Source: Varroa destructor (lineage: Eukaryota; Arthropoda; Arachnida; Mesostigmata; Varroidae). From it: a stretch of 64,000 nucleotides of DNA. The notes under the pieces are model-generated. The model did not search any database, was not told where the DNA came from, and saw only the letters and a list, made by a program, of their open reading frames with translations. A program made the translations under genes and the position numbers. The DNA is taken from NCBI RefSeq assembly GCF_002443255.2, contig NW_019211454.1:15612243-15676242 (forward strand), in the 5' to 3' direction. This document shows positions 12,401 through 24,700 of this stretch, in pieces. The first letter of the stretch is position 1. Each line of letters begins with the position of its first letter.

Positions 12401-13590
12401 CCTCGCCACACCGGAAGTGGAACCTTCCAGCGATATATTATTTACCCTGCCGATGTCTATTAACTCGTAAATCTTATGAGTGATAGTGCAATTGAACTTG
12501 CAAGCAAAACCTTCCTATTGGTTGGATCAACTTAGGTCGCCTGGTATCTAACGGCAACATGTCACCTCTTGAAGTCAACACCGAATCGATCCCAGTTGAG
12601 TCTGCGGTATTTTTCAGCATCCCAGAGGTCACCGTAGCTTAGGAAGGGCCTGGAAAGGTAAACATCGATCAAATTAAATTATAAGCCTGTATCGGCGTGC
12701 ATTTCCCCATGCGCTTTTCTGGACACACACACTGTACCTCTCGGCATTTCCATTGGGATTCTCATAGACATTACTCAACTAGCACCACTCTCTTCTACGA
12801 TTAGCAGACGTAATGACGCTAATGCTAACCGAGGCAGAATATGCCTTCTTGGAAGATATCTAACAGCTACCTCAACGGAAAACGTAGCCGTTAAAAGTTA
12901 TGGTCATAATAGGACTTGTCGATGATTATAGTCACACAATTGATTGATGGCCTGTACGCCGACGGCACGCCAAGGGCGCCGAATGATACACACCTTAGCC
13001 TCTGGCGGTAATATCTAACGTCATTTGTATGTCTAATAACTATTGCCATTTTCATGATTATAATGACATCAGAATTAAGCATATCAATCACACTTACTAG
13101 CTATCCATTGAGTAGAGCAACAGGGGGCTAGCTGTTGAGATACATCCCTTGATCGTAGTGCAGGCAACAACTCTAATTCAATTATGGGTCGTTGAGAGCC
13201 AATAGTAGCGCATGATTTCCACTATAAGATGTTGGACTTTTTTTTAATAGACGGATTTATAGCTATGTAAAGAAAATAGGACAGATCGTGCCGCTTTTGT
13301 AATGTTGGATTTTTGTGTTCCTTTCAGGAGGCTTACGTTTTTCCGAGCAGTAGGTAACTGCAACGCTAGAATACTGATAGCGTACGATAGAGAATTAAGT
13401 CGATGTCGTATTTATAAGAGTGTTACAAATAATTACTGTTCTAATAGATTCGATACGAGGAACTAGTGGCAAAATGGTGATTCTCTAAAAAATATAGTGA
13501 TTTTGTTTAAGAAGAATTCAAAAGATAGAAAATTCATTTAAGTGACCATGACATAAACACCTAACCAAAGTTAACGTTTGATATATTAAG
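9450..13590. other. Intergenic, no gene recognised
   Basis: AT-rich sequence with short scattered open frames (the longest about 90 codons on the minus strand at 9469-9735 and 9725-9976). None has domain-like content or splice-linked partners. No RNA gene was recognised. Confidence 0.5.
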
Positions 13591-13733
13591 TTATTTTGAC
13601 CTGTATGTTTCGAGTTTTATATCTGGTGCCGCCTTTAGACGTTCTACCGGACGACTAACTTTCAGCACGAAACGAACCGTGTATGCCTGTGCCCGGGTTC
13701 GAACGAACCTAGACCCATAACTTATTTTGACCT
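13591..13733 (-). mobile_element. tRNA-related SINE-like element, copy 1 (5'-truncated)
   Basis: On the minus strand the segment contains GTTCGAACCCGGGCACAGGC, which has a perfect RNA polymerase III B-box / tRNA T-loop core, followed by a tail with CTCGAAACA. The same arrangement, with similar sequence after the box and in the tail, recurs at 49008-49165, so this is a dispersed family. A 12-base direct repeat, TTATTTTGACCT, sits at 13591-13602 and 13722-13733 and could be a target-site duplication. The same 12-mer also occurs at 5291-5302, so it may instead be part of the element. There is no A-box here, so the copy is truncated at its 5' end. Confidence 0.5.
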
Positions 13734-15312
13734 ACATCGAATCGATGTCATCCAGAAAACTCAGGTCTTTATATTCAAGAATTATCTAGTCAAATGTATA
13801 TATATAAAGATGTAAAAATGTGTTGTGAGCAGTACGCATACTCAATAAGATACTTCTCACTTCAACACGTTTTACTAAACGAGTGGAACTGAGCCGTACA
13901 GGCGTATATTAGTTAGGATGCGCCTAATTTTGCTGGAAAGTATTTCAATTGACATTTTTTTATAATAAATATACGGATATATAGATAAATATACGGCTAT
14001 GCGTCGAGAAATTTTATATTTAGGATTTGTCTGAAGCAAGTAGAACAACTCTTCAATCAATGCCATGTTTTGCACTAACTTCAATACATCTTCATTAGCG
14101 CTATAGGCGTAAATGAAAGCTTAGTACTTCATTACGCAACCTAACGTTGACTCTCATAGGCCGTCTTATTGGAATGTAGGGTAGCCTCGCCCAAATAGTT
14201 TATCGTTGGGATGGAGGCAGCCGAACGATGTAATCCAAGCAGCTGTTGAGATCTGCCATCTGATAAAAACGCGCCGTACGATAGGATGAAAAGAATACTG
14301 ATAAAATACCTGTACTAAATAAGTATAGGTCTGCATAAAAAAATATGCAGCACTAATATTTTATTAGACCTACATAGTTTTCACCGCGGTTTTTATTCAT
14401 GTAATTAAAAAAAAAACAAAAATTCACTTCTGCAACGAGTAGATCTGGCTCTACGAGTAGAAAGGCTTCCACTATGTAGTTATCACTAGTTTACTGTGAC
14501 TCAAGCATTTCCTGTTTGACTATTTTGGTTATTGTATTAGAGATGGTCACTCTTAGATTCTACATATCGGCATAGGGTCACTCATTTCCTGCAAGAACTA
14601 GAAACTCTCAGAATCAATACCTCCGGTCAAAAAATCTTTCGTAGAATTTTCCGTAGAAAAATAGGTTTATTCTCAAAATATGTCAAGTGGCACCACGATT
14701 TGATTTCGCATGTACGTGTTGGATTGATATGTGCTCATTGTGGTCGTTGTCGCTTTGTCATTCTGGTGTTTTCTGTCTCTGAACGAGAAGACCGTCCGAT
14801 TGTTTTCTGCTTCCCTTCTGAACACTGCCTGAACGAAAAAACAAGCTTTTGAAAGCCATCTCATTCAAGCCCCTACGCTGTAAATATACATAAATACGCG
14901 GACAAAAAATTTCTATCTGTCTACATAGTGTGACACATTCAGGGAACCTGCCCTCGCGACACTGTGTGTGAACGTCGTTTTCCTTTTTTTCTGCTGGGTG
15001 CCCTTACGTCGACCACCAAACTTTGTTTTTCCTTTAAAATGCCTCGTAGCCTGGAAAACTTTGAAGAGCTTCTTAAGTTCAAAACGACTCGTTAGACTTT
15101 ATGGTTCATTCATGCCTGTAGCAAGTCTCTTTACATTTTAGCAAATTATCCTTCCGACTCTCTGTTACTTAGTAGATATGTTATTCCCTTAATGAAGACT
15201 GCCACTTGTTGTCGTAATATCTAACACTGCGCATTCAGTACGCAGCAAAGGATCTAAGGTGACGTCAAACGTCTGGTGGTACGAAATCTTCTCATTATCG
15301 GGCCTAGATATG

Positions 15313-15335
15313 TATATATATATATATATATATAT
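15313..15335. repeat. (TA)n microsatellite
   Basis: About eleven uninterrupted TA units. Confidence 0.95.
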
Positions 15336-16606
15336 CTTTCACTGCTGAACCTATTATCGTGGCTATTTTGAATTTACTTTTTGAGCAAAACTCCGTCACG
15401 AACTTATATTACATTGATTTCAAAGCTAGAGTTTTATGGCAGCTAACGATATGCATAAGGTGCGTTTATGAAGACGGCAACAATAGCTATTCTCGAAATT
15501 ATCATAAATTTAGTTTGTTATACTTGACAAAGCTTGACGAGGCTCACAATGCGCAGTAAAGAGAACCTGACGTCCGTACGTAATCGAAGTTCCTGCTAAC
15601 AGATTTCGATACTTACTTACATACATACAATTTTGCTCGCTTAGCCGCTAAACGATTGACCTTATACAACATTGCTCCTTCTAATAGTCAGATTCATCAT
15701 AAGGTTTTACAATTCAGATTATCCCTGGCATGAAGCCAGCCAAATACCGCACCTCATAAATTCATCTCATATTTTATTTACACTTTCATGATTACTAGAC
15801 TACGCCGGGTTCGTCTTCGATAGCATAGGTGATTTGATATGGGAAGAAAAGCCATACATTCCACAAACATGCCGTGGTGGCTCATTGTTTCTTGACGTTC
15901 ACACATATTGATGCACCCGGATATAGGGGACCACATTGTAACGCTATGGCAATCAATACTGTTTCACCAAAGCAAGCAAAGAAAAATAGTCGTGCATACG
16001 TCTTAGCACAATCAGTTTGGATGTATGCTTTTGTCTTGTAGAATTAGTCACACAGCTCCATCAGGACCATCACGATTGTGGCTATAGAAATGTGCGGGGG
16101 CTTTCGGCAGTGCCGGCAGCGATCCAGAAGCTTCTTGGGCTCCAACCGCTGACTGGAGGCAGCCGCAAATGCCTTCCGGAAATGGACAATTTAGAGCCAA
16201 ATAGAAAACCACAAAGGATTATCGCTAGCACGCTAGCTGCCAGCATGCGAGGCTAGTAGCTCGGAGAACCGGAGGAGCGTTAGAGTGCAAACGCGACGGG
16301 GCTTTGGTTCCCTTTACGTTTGTCGGTCCTTTCGCTAAATCTTCTTCATATCGCAGTAGACGTAGTCGCAATCGGCTGTAAACAGTTCAATATATTTCAT
16401 ATCATTGATGTCGTCGCACGATATACAATGATTACCGTGTATACTGAAATAAGACAAACGTCCAATAAATACAGTGGATGAATTTAGGTGTATGTACGTA
16501 GGACAAGTGTCGTTCACAGACAAACTAATGCTGAAACCGTCGTGTTCTTTGTGCTTTTGGCGTGGCTTCACGGTTTGCTCATAATTGTATTTTGTCGGTC
16601 CATATA

Positions 16607-16610
<4 letters not shown>

Positions 16611-16650
<40 letters not shown>
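16611..16650. repeat. (AT)20 microsatellite
   Basis: Forty bases of uninterrupted AT. A short string CAATATATTTCAT occurs on both sides, near 16388 and 16698. Confidence 0.95.
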
Positions 16651-16653
<3 letters not shown>

Positions 16654-18367
16654 ACAGTACAGTATCAAGTATGCCAATACTAATGGTAACAATCATTCAA
16701 TATATTTCATAGAAGAATAGATTATCAGCGACTCACTGAAAATGGACCGGAAGCGCCAGAAGTTGTTGTATTTAAATAGACTTGTATTGCAGGTCTGAAT
16801 TGAGATCTGACCAGAGAATGGTATCGTTTTATTTGAGTGATTGTAATACGATAATTTATCAAAAAAGCTGTTTCTCCTTCCTCTAGGTACAGTATAAGAT
16901 TGAATATTCACTGCTGATGTCTTTTTTCTCAGCCTGTTCCAAATTTAGGTGATCGATTGGTACCAAACGGCAAGGTCTTCAGTAGTGCGCCTCAATAGAG
17001 ACAATTAGAATTGTAAATGTGCCGATTTCACTGTATACCGCCATGGTGCTCTACAAAAGGCACACAAACGTTTAGTCTATTGCTCATATACTATAGGTCA
17101 TAGTTGTTCGTTACTTTACACTAGGCCAGATCAAAGATATTTAGCATTTGATTCAGCTCCATGTGTTTTGCGCACATCAGCCTTTACCCTTCGATAGAAA
17201 TTGGGGAACTAAATATCGATGGCTACTGGATTCCATGTCTGCGTTAAATACTGGAAATGATTGTCACTTCGAACGTCGTCATCATCACCGACTTGATTTC
17301 GGAATCGGAAGTTTCGGGATTCCGGTGGTGATAGTCCTGCAGCCGTTACAACGGAACCAAGGGTATTCCAATGCACTACTTGTGTCTTTATAACCCGCGT
17401 ACGCCGCATCCCCATCTCGTCGTTTTGGCAAGCCACGAGACAAGCCAGGATACCAACAACAACAAACAGCTAAAATGAAAACGACAACGAGAGCGAGAAT
17501 GGGTCCGTTCGTAAATATTCAGACGGCTTTAGTGGCTTGGCATCGTTTGCGGTTTCGCTGATTATGTCCTCTGCTACGACACCAGCATAAACTCACCCCA
17601 TGGACCTGCTAGAGTTCCCCATAGTATGAATCTTTTACAAGTTCCGTCACGGTTCTCTCATCGACAAGTCCTCTTCGGTTCACTTTACCCTTCTTTTTCC
17701 TTTTTGCCTTTTGCTCTCTCTTTCGTTTGGGACACCTGTGCTATAGCAAACCAACTGGTCCTGATAATCTCGTCCTGGCCAGAGCAGACTACCTCCGTTA
17801 CGCGCTATCCATTTCAGGAAGGAAGGCGGTTAAACTGCTAAAACTGCTGCCCACATAGAGGAGTAGGAGGGACACTGAGCGCTAAGTGCTAAGAGGTGCA
17901 GTGCATTAAGGCAAGTCTGAGGTCGCTACGTCTCCTCAACTCTCCCTCTCTGTACTTTTCTACTTCCTCCGAGGATTATGTGTCTAGCCGCGTTGACCGC
18001 AGTGGTCGTCCTCTGAACAGAGGCGGTCCTGTAGCGGTAGCCTGTAACGTCCGCGGCCTGCGCCGTATGAGGTCCAGCACCGACCAGCTTGCTCGGATAA
18101 CCAAACCGAGAACTAATTAGCACAAGAGGGTGACACAGGCATTGGGGGCGCAGTCCGGACACGATAGCAAACCCAGAATCGGGCGTCATTCATTCAGCGG
18201 TCAACAATTTTGGCATGGTTCTAGATTGGGTTGGTGGTTAGTCAATGAGTTCTGCGTGGCTTTACGCAGCTGTGGTGGTGTCAATAATGTCGTAGGGAGC
18301 AGTTGGCGAAGCCGGGCGATCAAAGGACGGAGATGTCACCTTCGATGCGCACTATAATTAAGTTGGA

Positions 18368-18384
18368 AGCAGCAGCAGCAGCAG
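18368..18384. repeat. (AGC)n microsatellite
   Basis: About five AGC units in a GC-richer stretch, with no supporting coding exon. Confidence 0.9.
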
Positions 18385-20496
18385 ACGTATGTGTCGGTAA
18401 GCATGCGTTCGTCTCCATGTCTAGATAGAAACGTTGACCAATTTCGAAGGAATAAGCGACGGTCGCAACGGAAGCGGAAAACAGCGCTTGCAGTCATCAA
18501 ACACTTGCAAACACCAAGGGACCGTTCTATCGAACCATGGTAAAAGTAACGGTGTCTTCAGTTGATCAAATGCGGAAACGAAGCAAAGTATTGGGAACAG
18601 ACTTAGTCCTTGATCATGACAAGTGCTTACCTGAACTTGATCATACGTCGTCACGTATCGTTGCGGACGTAAGTAGACGTAGACTAATAAGCGGTTACGG
18701 ATTGGCAACAAGAGAGGGGGGACCGAGTTTGGAGCAAGTATCACTGGCAGTAGCGCAGCGTAATAAAAGTAATTGTTGCGTAAACATCAAGTTTTTTTTT
18801 CTAATATGTAAATAAATTTAATAGAATTAAGCTAATTATTGCTGTATATTTCAGAGTGGGTCAACCGAAAGGGAAAATAAAGTTTGAGGCGTTTGTTTGG
18901 GTCAACAAGCTTTGATCTGCTCTTTCACGTCTGTCCATGGTATAAATGGTAATTTTTGCTATAGTTATGCTTACACTGCAATCTAATTTCCGATCGTGTA
19001 GGGTGCACTATACTTCAAGCTTATACTTTCAGGTTAACTGTGTGATCAGCCATTTATGTATTAGGACGATAAGCAGCTATTAGCCTTAATGATAATTCCC
19101 CATGTTCCTTAATTTCTCAAATTCGCTTTGTTCCTTATGTTGTATACTTACCTAGGTCGTAGATACGTTCCTGGGGGCAGTTCACCATATCAATTCGTAA
19201 CGCGACACAACGCACTCCGTATCTGTTAAAAGAAAGGTCCTCGCTTTGTACTTGTCCGGTCACATTAAATATCGAGAATGTTTACAAAATGATTTCACGT
19301 ATTAAAGTTGCCCACAACCGATTTCCCACTAGTATCATAACCCAACTCAACCCAACCAAAAGATCACCTATAAGCAATGCTTTCCCATTATTCCATCAGC
19401 TTAAGTTTCATAACAATTTAATGCGAACTCATCAATTGCTGCTACATCCGCGACACCTTCACCGAAACAGAGTAATCAGTAAGTGAAAAAAGTTCCCCAT
19501 TTCCAAACAGTACCATTTTTCGATTAACGACCTTCGCCGGCCGCAGGAGATATTCGTTATCTCCTCCCAACGAAATTAAATCCTGATGACCCAGACGACA
19601 GACTAGTACTATTAGGGTAGTAAAAGCGAAGAGGGAGAATATGAAATAGCTACGTAGCGTGGTTGCACCTCATGGACTTGCCAAGCTGCGTATTCGTTTG
19701 CCACTCAACTCCTTTCCATCACTGTAGAAGCGGTGTCCTCAGATCGCGCATCGGACCAAGTTGCTAGGAACAGCTGGCTTTATCTCTAACTTATAGTCTC
19801 GGCAGTAGCATTAGCGAAGAGAGTTTCTCTGCTAAAAACATTTCCAATAAACTGACGAATTCAGACTGGTCATTTCGGTTCCGATAGCCGAACAGTATGA
19901 ATGCATATTGCCAATCGCCTGCGGACCGTATTTAAGAAGATATCCACATCAGCTTAACGGTCGGCTAACGGCGGATTTCGATGTCGGCTGGAGTTGGTCG
20001 TATGATGCATGGAATACACTTATCGGGAAAGGTTCTTTAATTATTTATTGTAAACTCGTACCACCTTACTAGTTAGGTCTCTAGCGGCCGCAGAATTGGC
20101 GGGAAGCTGTGTTTTCGAGATAGTAGCGCCAATAATTATAGCAGCTCTGTAAGCTAGGGCAGATGTCAAATAGAAGACAGAGAAAATAGCGAAAGTGATG
20201 AGCTGTTTACCGACAGAGGTGTCATCACGCCAACACAATCATATATAGTATCACATTGAAGTATCAATCAACTAATTAATTTGTCTTTCTTTCTACCGTT
20301 GAGTCGTTCATTGAACGCCTTCACGACTTACTGATGTTCACTTCCACAAAGCAAAATCAGCGTTCTTCTATCGTTTTCCATTTAGGATATTTCGCTTTTC
20401 ATCAATAATTTGATTGCTCGTTAGCTATTTCGCTGGCTAACTTAATTTGAGAACTTGTGTTAGTAAAAATTATAGGGTCACACGAGGGGCCTATAC

Positions 20497-20520
20497 GATC
20501 CAATGATTTGCGTAGGCCAC
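20497..20520 (+). repeat. Dispersed short repeat, copy A
   Basis: The core CAATGATTTGCGTAGGCC is repeated with one base change at 21095-21120, about 600 bases away. Weaker similarity continues to the right (CGCAGTCAGGTGG versus CGCTGACAGGCGG). No function is apparent. Confidence 0.6.
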
Positions 20521-21094
20521 TATGTATATACAATATTATCCGCAGTCAGGTGGTATAGGTTTATATATGACAGATTCTTAGACCTTGCTTTGTCTCCTTT
20601 CCATAGTTACGAAAAAAATTTGATGTCAACAAAAGACTGGTCTGATGCCTGAGATGCTTAGAATCTGATGAAACTACTGTATCGCCACAACGCCATACGA
20701 GGACAAGACGCAGTCCCGAGTGTTTCGGCTATGTCAGAATATATTTTGAATATTCTATTAGACACTTGCTTGTTGGGCGGCGACTCAGTTAGGAAGGCCA
20801 AGTATATGTTATCTATTAGGCGTAGACGCTATGTTAATGGCACGCTTACGCGCTCGGGTCAACTTGCGTCTGCGTCGGAAAACAGGAGATCCGCGCAGAG
20901 GAAAAGTTAAAAGGTTTAAGCGTACATAGACTCGACGAGTAAGTTACATCTGTAAGCACCACTAGACCATTTCAGCGTAGTTTCGTTCGGTCAAGAACTG
21001 CGAATGCAGTGTTCTATCTGTCAGGTTTTATTCTTAGTTCATCGCTCTAAACCATTAGAAGATTTGAACGCCTTGTAGGCAGAGTAGCGGGAAA

Positions 21095-21120
21095 CGATGC
21101 AATGATTTGCATAGGCCGCG
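21095..21120 (+). repeat. Dispersed short repeat, copy B
   Basis: The second copy of the 20497-20520 repeat, in direct orientation, reading CAATGATTTGCATAGGCC. Both copies are preceded by CGAT. Confidence 0.6.
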
Positions 21121-21703
21121 TATACTAGAACACGCTGACAGGCGGATAAACAAGCATGACGTGAACCCACACGTCCATTCACTTTTATATGACTAGCTAA
21201 ATACGATCACTGGTTCACCCGAAGGACGCTTTCGAGCGATTCCGAGAAAACGACACTTAGCAGGTAACTAAAGTAGTTTAGCTTTATGGTACCGTAATGC
21301 GAGTTACGTATGTGTATTTAAAGACGACAAGCTTCTTTATTGTTCTATGTAGTCTTTAAGGGCAGCGTGGAAACACGTAATTTCTGGAAGTCCTATTGGC
21401 TCTAATGGCGTTTGAATTGAGACGTGTGACATCAATGTGCAGACTTTTCTGTTACGTTGTTTTCATAATCACTGGAGGCCTTTCATTTTTTTGGCCTAGA
21501 ATGCTTATCCACTACAGACAAGTGAAATTCACCTATTTTTCCCGGTAACATTTTTATCTAATTATAATTAAATACTAAATATACACAATTAATTATTGTG
21601 TACACACATGCCTATATGGGAGGGATTGACATATTGATTTTATACGGTATGAGTACAAAAAACATAATGTGTGGAAGTCACTATTCATACAAAAACAAGC
21701 TCC

Positions 21704-21790
21704 CAGTAGTGTTATGGTTAGAGCGGTAGTAACGGGGCCACCTAAAAGAATAAGCGCCTGAAACCCAGCGAACTTGCCCCTTGCGACACT
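21704..21790 (+). mobile_element. tRNA-related SINE-like head, copy 3 (degenerate)
   Basis: The start CAGTAGTGTTATGGTTAGAG resembles both a tRNA A-box region and the head of the element at 49008-49165, which on the minus strand reads CAGTAGTGCAATGGGACGCG. About 45 bases on, CCTGAAACCC sits where a B-box would be but is degraded. No clear tail or target duplication was seen, so this is a weak member of the family. Confidence 0.35.
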
Positions 21791-21799
21791 AAACCGTAC

Positions 21800-24700
21800 A
21801 ACAGAACCTTGTCAGTAAAGGTGCAGCCTTCATAGCCTATTGATTATTTTCCGCGTCTACAATTAGTCGGATGCGAAACATTCCTGCCTTGACAAGTGAT
21901 CTAGAAGTAACTATCATCGTCATTTCTTGTTCAGTCAATTCGCACTAATATATACATATTTCTACCTATTTGCAATTTGCTTTGTCAACCAGTACTCCCT
22001 TTACGTATGACAGCCATTGCGGTTTTTCTTTTTTTGAAACAAGGAAGATCCTTGTTACATTGGCACGTTTTGTTACAGGCATTTTTGTCTTGCCACCGTC
22101 GCCCCTTTTCCCAACAAGGTCATCGTCATGTCGGTTGCCACAAGTGCCGCTGAAGCTTAAGTGCTCACGAAATCGTAAGCTATGTCCCTGTTCCATCGGC
22201 CTTTGCAGGACAAAAGTAGCCCAATATTTTCCTTCATTTTACTCAGTCAGTTATATCTCCCACTAATACCAGCCGTCAATCTTAAGTTCGCATCAGATGT
22301 AGTGTACAAAGAGAACTACGTACGTGGTCTGTCATCAGCGTACGTTCGAAGGTACCCCTTTGTCTCCTCAGTAGCCTGATCACAGGGCGAACGGAATGCC
22401 ACCATGCCAAAACAACGTCAGCATTTCACAGCGTTCTAGGTGGAGTCACACTTTTACGGAGCAGAACCATCGCAAGCGAGACACGGCAGTTTCACCAGAC
22501 TTCTTAAGCTGATAAACCGTTCAGTCGTTCATCGACATAGATTCTGACCATCATCGAACTAGTAACGAAATGCTTGCGACACTCAACGACATGCTATTTC
22601 ACGCATATTCAGAACGCGTGTCCATATGTGGTTCTGTGTACGTTGCTCTGTCTCATATAGCTCCCCGGATGACCGTACAATGTCAATAATCCAAACTACT
22701 GACTTGGCGGAAAAAGTGTGTTACGGTAAATATGTACCTCTAGAATAGACAAAACCGCGGTATGAAGATCACCTACCTTATATCAGTTTTTTACAATTCT
22801 ATCGGCGTTTGATGAAATACAAAACAAACTGTCTAAAAACAGCATAGCCAAACTCTAATATATATGCCTTCTAAAGCGATAACCAAATTTCTGAACCTGC
22901 CAAACACGAATCATATTCAACTCCTACAACAACCTAACCTAACCTAACCTAACGTGCATTATCATGCAAATATAGCGCCATAAAAATGATGTTAACAATG
23001 TACACGGACACGCTAGCGGCCGGGGAACGATTTTACCACACTCTCGCCAACTGGAAGTGTGAACTATACTAATTAGATGGTTATTTTTTATATTTGCGTA
23101 AAACGCTTTATTCTATGTCGTTTGTTTTCAACGGCTAACGAAGAGATCTAACCACTGCCGGGTCAACGCCGTTATCATCGTGATCTTGTACATCGTGATC
23201 GATTACACAGGGCCCTGCGTCTTCACACCTTCAAACATCAGAGAGCATACGTAGAGAGTACCTATGTCAGCTACCAAGTTATGCATACTGCAAGCTTACA
23301 GAGTCAGTGTCCTATTGTTGCCTGATCTATTCGCCGTCTGTACGGTTTCGCTACTGCATACATACAGCTGTCTACGAGAGCGCGCAACGTAATTTAGCTC
23401 AAAGAGAGGGAGGGCTGGGATGGGTAGCCTCTCTCTTATATTGGCGGTCCGAAGATGAAGAAGCGAGTATCCTCCCAAATAGTTACTGTCAGGGAAGTGA
23501 TCGACACTCGCGCGAAGTGTTTGATACGGATTAATTTGCAGAAGGAACCAAAACGAGACTTGTAGTAGTAGCATATTGAACGAGCTTAACTATGCACCGC
23601 GCGCAGAATGTTGCACGTAGGGGCTGCATGTCACCGTTTCCGGTTACGATTCCCGCTCCGTGCAGAGACAGTCTGTGAACGCTACGCGCGACTCTCTGCC
23701 GCAGTCATAATCATGTTTAGCAAAATATGTCGTTTTCCTTTTGTTATCTTGGTTCCATTCTCTGTAGCTATTGAGGTTTTTATGCCTTCGAGAAGCCCCG
23801 TTGTGAGAACAAAAGATTCGAGCACAGTTCAGATACACGAAGCCGTAAAAAGTACGTAAGCTAAAAAGTACTTAAATAAGAAGCGAAAAACTGCTTGTCG
23901 TGCAATGGTTTACGCCGCACTACAGAGGTAGCAATATTGGGTCTATAAAAATAGAATTAGTTCTCAGGTAGCGACAAACTGATTAAAGGTCACTTGTTAA
24001 GTTCCATACTGACGTTTCTACCTGACTACGTTTCAACCTAGGTATTCACGAACATGTCCCAATCGCTGTGTTCTGAAAGCCGATATGTATGCGCCAAATT
24101 ATGTATTACCAATGGTCAACCTTTAGAATACTCTTACGGATACATTCATTTGCATTTAGTAAGTGTTACCGCTTTATGTAACTCTAATCAGATAATCTTC
24201 TTTGCCGTTAAGCCTAACTTATTCTTTTGCCTATGCACCTTTCTTTCGTGCCTATCGTTTACCCCATTATAGGCTGATTTGTACTATACCACTATATATA
24301 TATATGGTCCTACCCCACGTACCATGCATACGCAATACGTATGTAGTGACAAATCATAAATTGAACGGGAAGAAAGCTCTGCTAGGGTGACGACATCTTG
24401 TAGGTATTTGTAACTTTCAGAGGTGCGACTTCATGCCATCTTAGACCTATGTACTGGTTAAGGTTTTTCCTATAATGCAGGCACTCCTTGAAGAGATATG
24501 AATTACTAAAATTAATGTTTTTATTGATCATATTTCATTAGATCATGAAAATGTTCTCTATTTCCTAAACGGTGCTAATTTACCCAACGCCCTAACGCTT
24601 CTAGTAGAAAAAAAGGGAAATTTTAAGGATACTAGGTCAACTTAACTACCAAGGAAAACAATTGAAAATGCACCGAATTAACTGAAAGTTATTGCAACTG

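Larger units (their letters stand above)
13734..20490. other. Intergenic, no gene recognised
   Basis: It contains TA and AT microsatellites (15313-15335, 16611-16650) and an (AGC)5 tract at about 18368-18384. A moderately GC-richer stretch at about 17.6-18.5 kb has overlapping open frames on both strands (for example 17896-18120 plus, 17926-18189 minus, 18421-18744 minus). None shows a domain or exon structure. An exon-like plus-strand frame at about 16040-16256 follows a ttgtag acceptor-like site but has no partner exons. Confidence 0.5.

Noticed and set aside
16017..16256. Exon-like frame after a ttgtag site
   Set aside because: No partner exons or recognised family, and only one splice-like site.
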